Shown here: piece by piece, positions 60,263-64,000 of the stretch
Numbering within the stretch: position 1 is the first letter of the stretch
Layout: each line of letters opens with the position of its first letter
Source: Rhipicephalus microplus
Taxonomy: Eukaryota; Arthropoda; Arachnida; Ixodida; Ixodidae
Direction of reading: 5' to 3'
NCBI RefSeq assembly: GCF_043290135.1
Contig: NC_134710.1
Span: 322,683,017-322,747,016 of the forward strand
Length of the DNA: 64,000 bases
The notes under the pieces: generated by a model
The model's database searches: none
Told to the model about the DNA's origin: nothing
The model's input: only the letters and a program-made list of their open reading frames with translations
Program-made: the position numbers and the translations under genes

Positions 60263-63183
60263 TGCAAAAGACATAGGAAAAATAAAGATATAGCAAAATA
60301 TGAAAAAATTGCAGAACACGAAGGAAACGTAGCACGTAATAAACATTGAATAGTAGTGGATTATGAAGAAGATATAGAAGAAGACTATGAGGAAGATTTA
60401 GAAGAATAAGTTAATGCTGTAGCAGAATATGAAGATCAGATAAAATAATATGAACACATAGCAGCAGAGTATCAAGATTTAGCACAAATATATGAAGCTG
60501 ACATAGCAGATGAATATGAAGAAGATGTAGCTGCACAGTATGAGCAAAACGAAGCAACATAACATAAAGAAGACTTTATGACGTAGCAGCAGAGTATGAA
60601 TGTCTTGTTCATATTATACCTAGCAGCATAATACGAGAAAGACGAAGCTGCACATGATGAACAAGACATAACAGCAGAATAATAACAAGACTTAGCAGCA
60701 GAATAATAACAAGATATAGAAGCAGAATTATAACAAGACGAAGCAGCAAAATAATAACAAGCCTTATCAGCAGAGTAAGAGCAAAACGTGAAAATATGGA
60801 CATGATGCAGCAGCAGAATATGAATAAGACATAGAAGAATATGAAGAGGTAGAGAGAAATGAAAACAAAGAAAAATATGAACATGTAGCAGTACAGGAAG
60901 ACAAAGCACATGTAAATGAAATTGATGTAGCAGAGTATGAAGACTGTGCAGCGGAATATGCAGATTACGTAGTGGATCATGAAAAATACATAGCGGGATA
61001 TGAGGAAGACGTCGCAAAATTTAACAATAGCATAGCTCAAGAATATGAAGGAGATGAAGCTGAATATAAGGATGATGTAGGAGAATGTGAGGATTGTGTA
61101 ACAGACTGAAAATGACGTAGCGAAATATCGAGACGTAGCAGCAGAATAGAAAGAAGACGTAGCCAAATAACATGAAGACATAGCAGAAAGGTGTGAAATT
61201 GACGTAGGAGATTAATATGAAAATGTAGGAAATGTATAAGAAGTAAACGTAGCAGCAAAATAATGTCAAGACAAAGCAGCATACCCAGACGTAGCACTAG
61301 AAGAAAACGAAATTGTAGAATATGAAGACGACCTAGCAGCTCAGTTTAAAGACGGCATAGCAGATGAAAATTAAGAAGAGGTAGCCGATGAAATTGAAGA
61401 CTACACAGTAGAAGAATATGAAGAAGACATGGGAGAATATGAAGAAGTCGTAGTAGAACAGGAAGACGTGGTAGAAAGTGAAGAAAGAGAAGAATACGAA
61501 AATGTAGCAGAATATGAAAACCTAGCAGGGGATTAGGAGGAACATGCAGAAGCTGAATATGCAGAACATAGCAGCAGAATATGAAGAAGACATAGCAGAA
61601 GGTGAAGAGAACGTAGGCGAAGGATATAAACAAAACAATGGAGAAGAAATAGAAATAGTACTGGCAGACTTACAAGAAAACAATCCTGAATATAATAAGG
61701 ACACAAAAACTATTTACATGATGTAGGAGAATAATATCAAGAATGCGTAGCAGAATAAAAGGAAGAGTACCAGAAGAAAATAAAGATGACATACCAGAAG
61801 AAAATTAAGATGATTTAGCAGATTATAGAGATGACATAGCTTAAGATTTTGAAGAAGCTGTAGCAGAAGAATAGGAAAAAACCTAGTTGAATAATATCAA
61901 AATGACGTAGCAGAAGAAAGTGATGATGACTTAGGAGATGAAAATGAAAAATTCATAGCAGAATATGGTAATGGCATAGCTGAAGAATATGAAGAACACA
62001 TAGTAATATAATATACCTTAGCAGGATATGAAGATGGCGTAGGCGCATATAATATATATGAAGCAGCAGAATTTGGACACGTTGCAACACAATATTATGA
62101 AGAAAACGCAAGAGAAGAATATGAAGATGTTGTACCTGAGTATGAAGAGACATAGCGAAAAAATATAAAGCAGACATGAGATGATATTATGAAGACGTCG
62201 CAGAATAATATTAAAAACTAGGTAATGGAATATGGGAAGATGTAGCAGATAATTAAGATGACGCAGTAGTATACAAGATGACGTAGCAGAGTGTGAAGAA
62301 GAGGTAGCAGTAGATTATTAAAAAGACATAGTGGAGTATGACCAAGACGTACCAGACAAATATGAAGCAGACGTAGCAACAGAATATGAAGAAGATGTAG
62401 AAGAAGAATAAAATGCGGGTTAGCAGAATATGAAAAAAACATAGCAGGATAAGAGGATGATATAGAAGAAGACACTAAAGGAGATGTGATAGTAAAGAAT
62501 GAACAAGACAAATGAGGAAAAATGAAGACACACCTGATTATAAATATGACCTAGCTGAATATGAAGTTTACATAGTCGAAGATGAAGGTTATGTAGCAGA
62601 TTATGTAGAAGAAGTTGAAGAATGTGAAATTAATATAGCTCAAAATACGAAATAGGCATAGTTCATTATGAAAATGATGATACATAACGAAGATTACATA
62701 GTCAAAGATGAAAATTACATTCCAGAATATGTAGAAGATGTTGCAGAGTATGAAATTGACGTAGCTGAAGAATACGAAGAAGGCATAACAAAATATGAAA
62801 ACGAATAAGCAGACTATAAAAAAAGCAGAAGACTTTAAAGGAAACGTAGCAGAAGATAAGGATGTTGTAGCAGAATATGAGGATGATTACCAAAAAATAA
62901 AGTAAATGCAGCAGATAAAAATTAAGAAGTTGTAGTAGATGAAAATGATGAAGACGTAGAAATAGCATATAAAGATAACAAAGCTGTTACTATGAAGATG
63001 ATTTAGAAGATTATGAAGACGTAGCAGTTTGTTAAGAACACGTAGCAGAAGAACATAAAGAAGATGTAGCAGAATATCGTGAAGGCGTAGTAGCAGATTA
63101 TGAAGAAGACGAAGCGGAAAAGTTTAAAGGCGGAAAAGAGTTCAAAGACAGAGAAGAATATGAAGAAGACGATGTAGATACAT
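60263..63183 (+). repeat. Heptad array after M10
   Basis: A clean B unit without transposons or internal duplication: a useful reference for the other two. Tandem-stop block 60670-60775, landmark TTTGGACACGTTGCAAC (62069). Ends GATGTAGATACATAG. Confidence 0.87.
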
Positions 63184-63620
63184 AGTTCCTAAATTTACCC
63201 AGAAGAGACTCTGGCGGTGCAATGGTTCAGCGACTATAAAAATGATCGGCAGTACACAAATTTACCTAGCCTTTGTAATTTTTGGAGGCGAATCACGCTT
63301 GTGGTTTCGTTTATGGCGATGTTTGAATTTTTTCATAGGAAAAGCGAACCATTCCAAAATTTGTGACCCAATTTTAAATCGTACTCCTAAACGATGAAGG
63401 TGTGAAGCGTACCCAATGACGATTTGCCGGTTTGTGTTTTGTGAGAAAACATCTCCAAGCTACACAAACTCGCATGGAGCCAGAAGTCCAAAAAATATAG
63501 TATTCCGAGCACTACCCACCGTTCTCATGCTCGCTGAAGCATTATGCGTTGTGGCTCCATAGACACTAGTGCCAAAGTTTCATCTAGTGCACATTCAGAA
63601 AAATCTATGATTCCAAAGTA
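63184..63620 (+). repeat. Cap module M11 (subtype C)
   Basis: Shares with M6 ACCCAATGAC, ACTCGCATGGAGCC and the ATGATTCC form of the conserved start. Confidence 0.88.
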
Positions 63621-64000
63621 TGAAGAAGACGTCGGAAAAACAAATATGTAGCAAATTGTGAACACGTAGCAGAACACAAAGAAAACGTAGCAGATAATAA
63701 TTATGACTTAGTAGAACAATTAGAAGAAGACATACAAGAATATGGAGAATATTTGGCAGAATACGTAAATGCTGTTGCAGAATATGAACATAACCTACCA
63801 AAATATAAAGACATGGCAGCAGAATATGACGATTTAGCACAAATATATGAAGCTGTAATTGCAGATGAATATCAAGAAGGTGTAGCTGCACATTATGAAC
63901 AAGACATAGCAGCTGAATATGAACAACATGTAGCAGCATATTAGGAACAAAATGAAGCAGCATAATAATAACAAGACTTAGCAGCACATCAATAACAAGA
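63621..64000 (+). repeat. Heptad array after M11, cut by the window end
   Basis: Frame 63753-63944 is open (YKDMAAEYDDLAQIYEAVIA). The tandem-stop block starts at about 63955. The array continues beyond the window. Confidence 0.87.

Larger units (their letters stand above)
22768..64000 (+). repeat. Higher-order satellite array of acidic-heptad 21-bp repeats with cap modules
   Basis: From 22768 to the window end the sequence consists of degenerate 21-bp repeats (GACGTAGCAGAATATGAA is the common core), punctuated by eleven ~435-bp cap modules M1-M11 and a few transposon insertions. On the + strand one frame reads as heptads EEDVAEY, EDDVAEY, EQDVAAE or ENDVAEE. The strand is strongly purine-biased. 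Cap subtypes and unit lengths repeat in a pattern, so the array is a higher-order repeat. The right end is not in the window. I do not recognise it as a named satellite. Confidence 0.93.

Noticed and set aside
22768..64000. CRISPR-like regular repeats
   Set aside because: Units are contiguous 21-bp tandem repeats without unique spacers, in eukaryotic retrotransposon-rich DNA.

Overview
The window looks like repeat-rich nuclear DNA of a hard (ixodid, probably metastriate) tick. The grounds are five copies of a tRNA-headed SINE that I recognise as Ruka-like, a CR1-type LINE 3' end, an RNase H-bearing non-LTR element, several decayed Ty3/gypsy elements, long (TA)n tracts and a familiar tick dispersed repeat with ~145-bp internal units. 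The species is inferred from memory of such repeats, not proven. I see no intact single-copy host gene, no rRNA, no functional tRNA and no CRISPR.

Layout. 1-2.2 kb: AT-rich, nothing recognisable. 2.2-3.5 kb: 3' end of a non-LTR retrotransposon (RNase H plus CCHC tail). 3.6-6.0 kb: no supported gene. 6.0-7.8 kb: gag-like retroelement fragment on the minus strand, with a relative on the plus strand at 20.4-22.1 kb. 7.8-19.25 kb: a nest. One dispersed repeat is split into two halves (7831-8187 and 18384-19252) by a (TA)n tract, and that tract holds two Ty3/gypsy elements in tandem but opposite orientation: E1 (8261-13523, minus) and E2 (13574-18274, plus). 19.3-22.8 kb: a perfect GAAA-loop hairpin, the second gag-like fragment and unique flank.

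22.77-64.0 kb is the most notable part. It is one continuous higher-order satellite that starts abruptly and runs off the window end. Its basic unit is a degenerate 21-bp repeat that, on the + strand, reads as the acidic heptad EEDVAEY (variants EDDVAEY, EQDVAAE). Arrays of 2-4 kb are punctuated by eleven copies (M1-M11) of a ~435-bp non-heptad cap module. The caps fall into subtypes in the order A1 A1 A2 A2 B C A3 B A3 B C. After inserted transposons and one local duplication are subtracted, unit lengths cluster near 2.3, 3.2-3.4 and 4.3-4.4 kb. The downstream half of each cap tends to be open in the same frame as the heptads, and most units end in a shared short peptide plus stop just before the next cap. 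The array therefore looks like amplified, decayed copies of a gene or exon encoding an acidic heptad protein. That is an inference.

Later insertions in the satellite: S1-S5 (SINEs), a CR1 fragment, a ~95-bp (CAAA)n-tailed insert, and a complete but dead Ty3/gypsy element E3 (29423-35079, minus) with two LTRs. Parallel units act as empty-site controls, so target duplications and the order of events can be read directly. For example, S4 and S5 sit at the same site in two units and were copied with the array.
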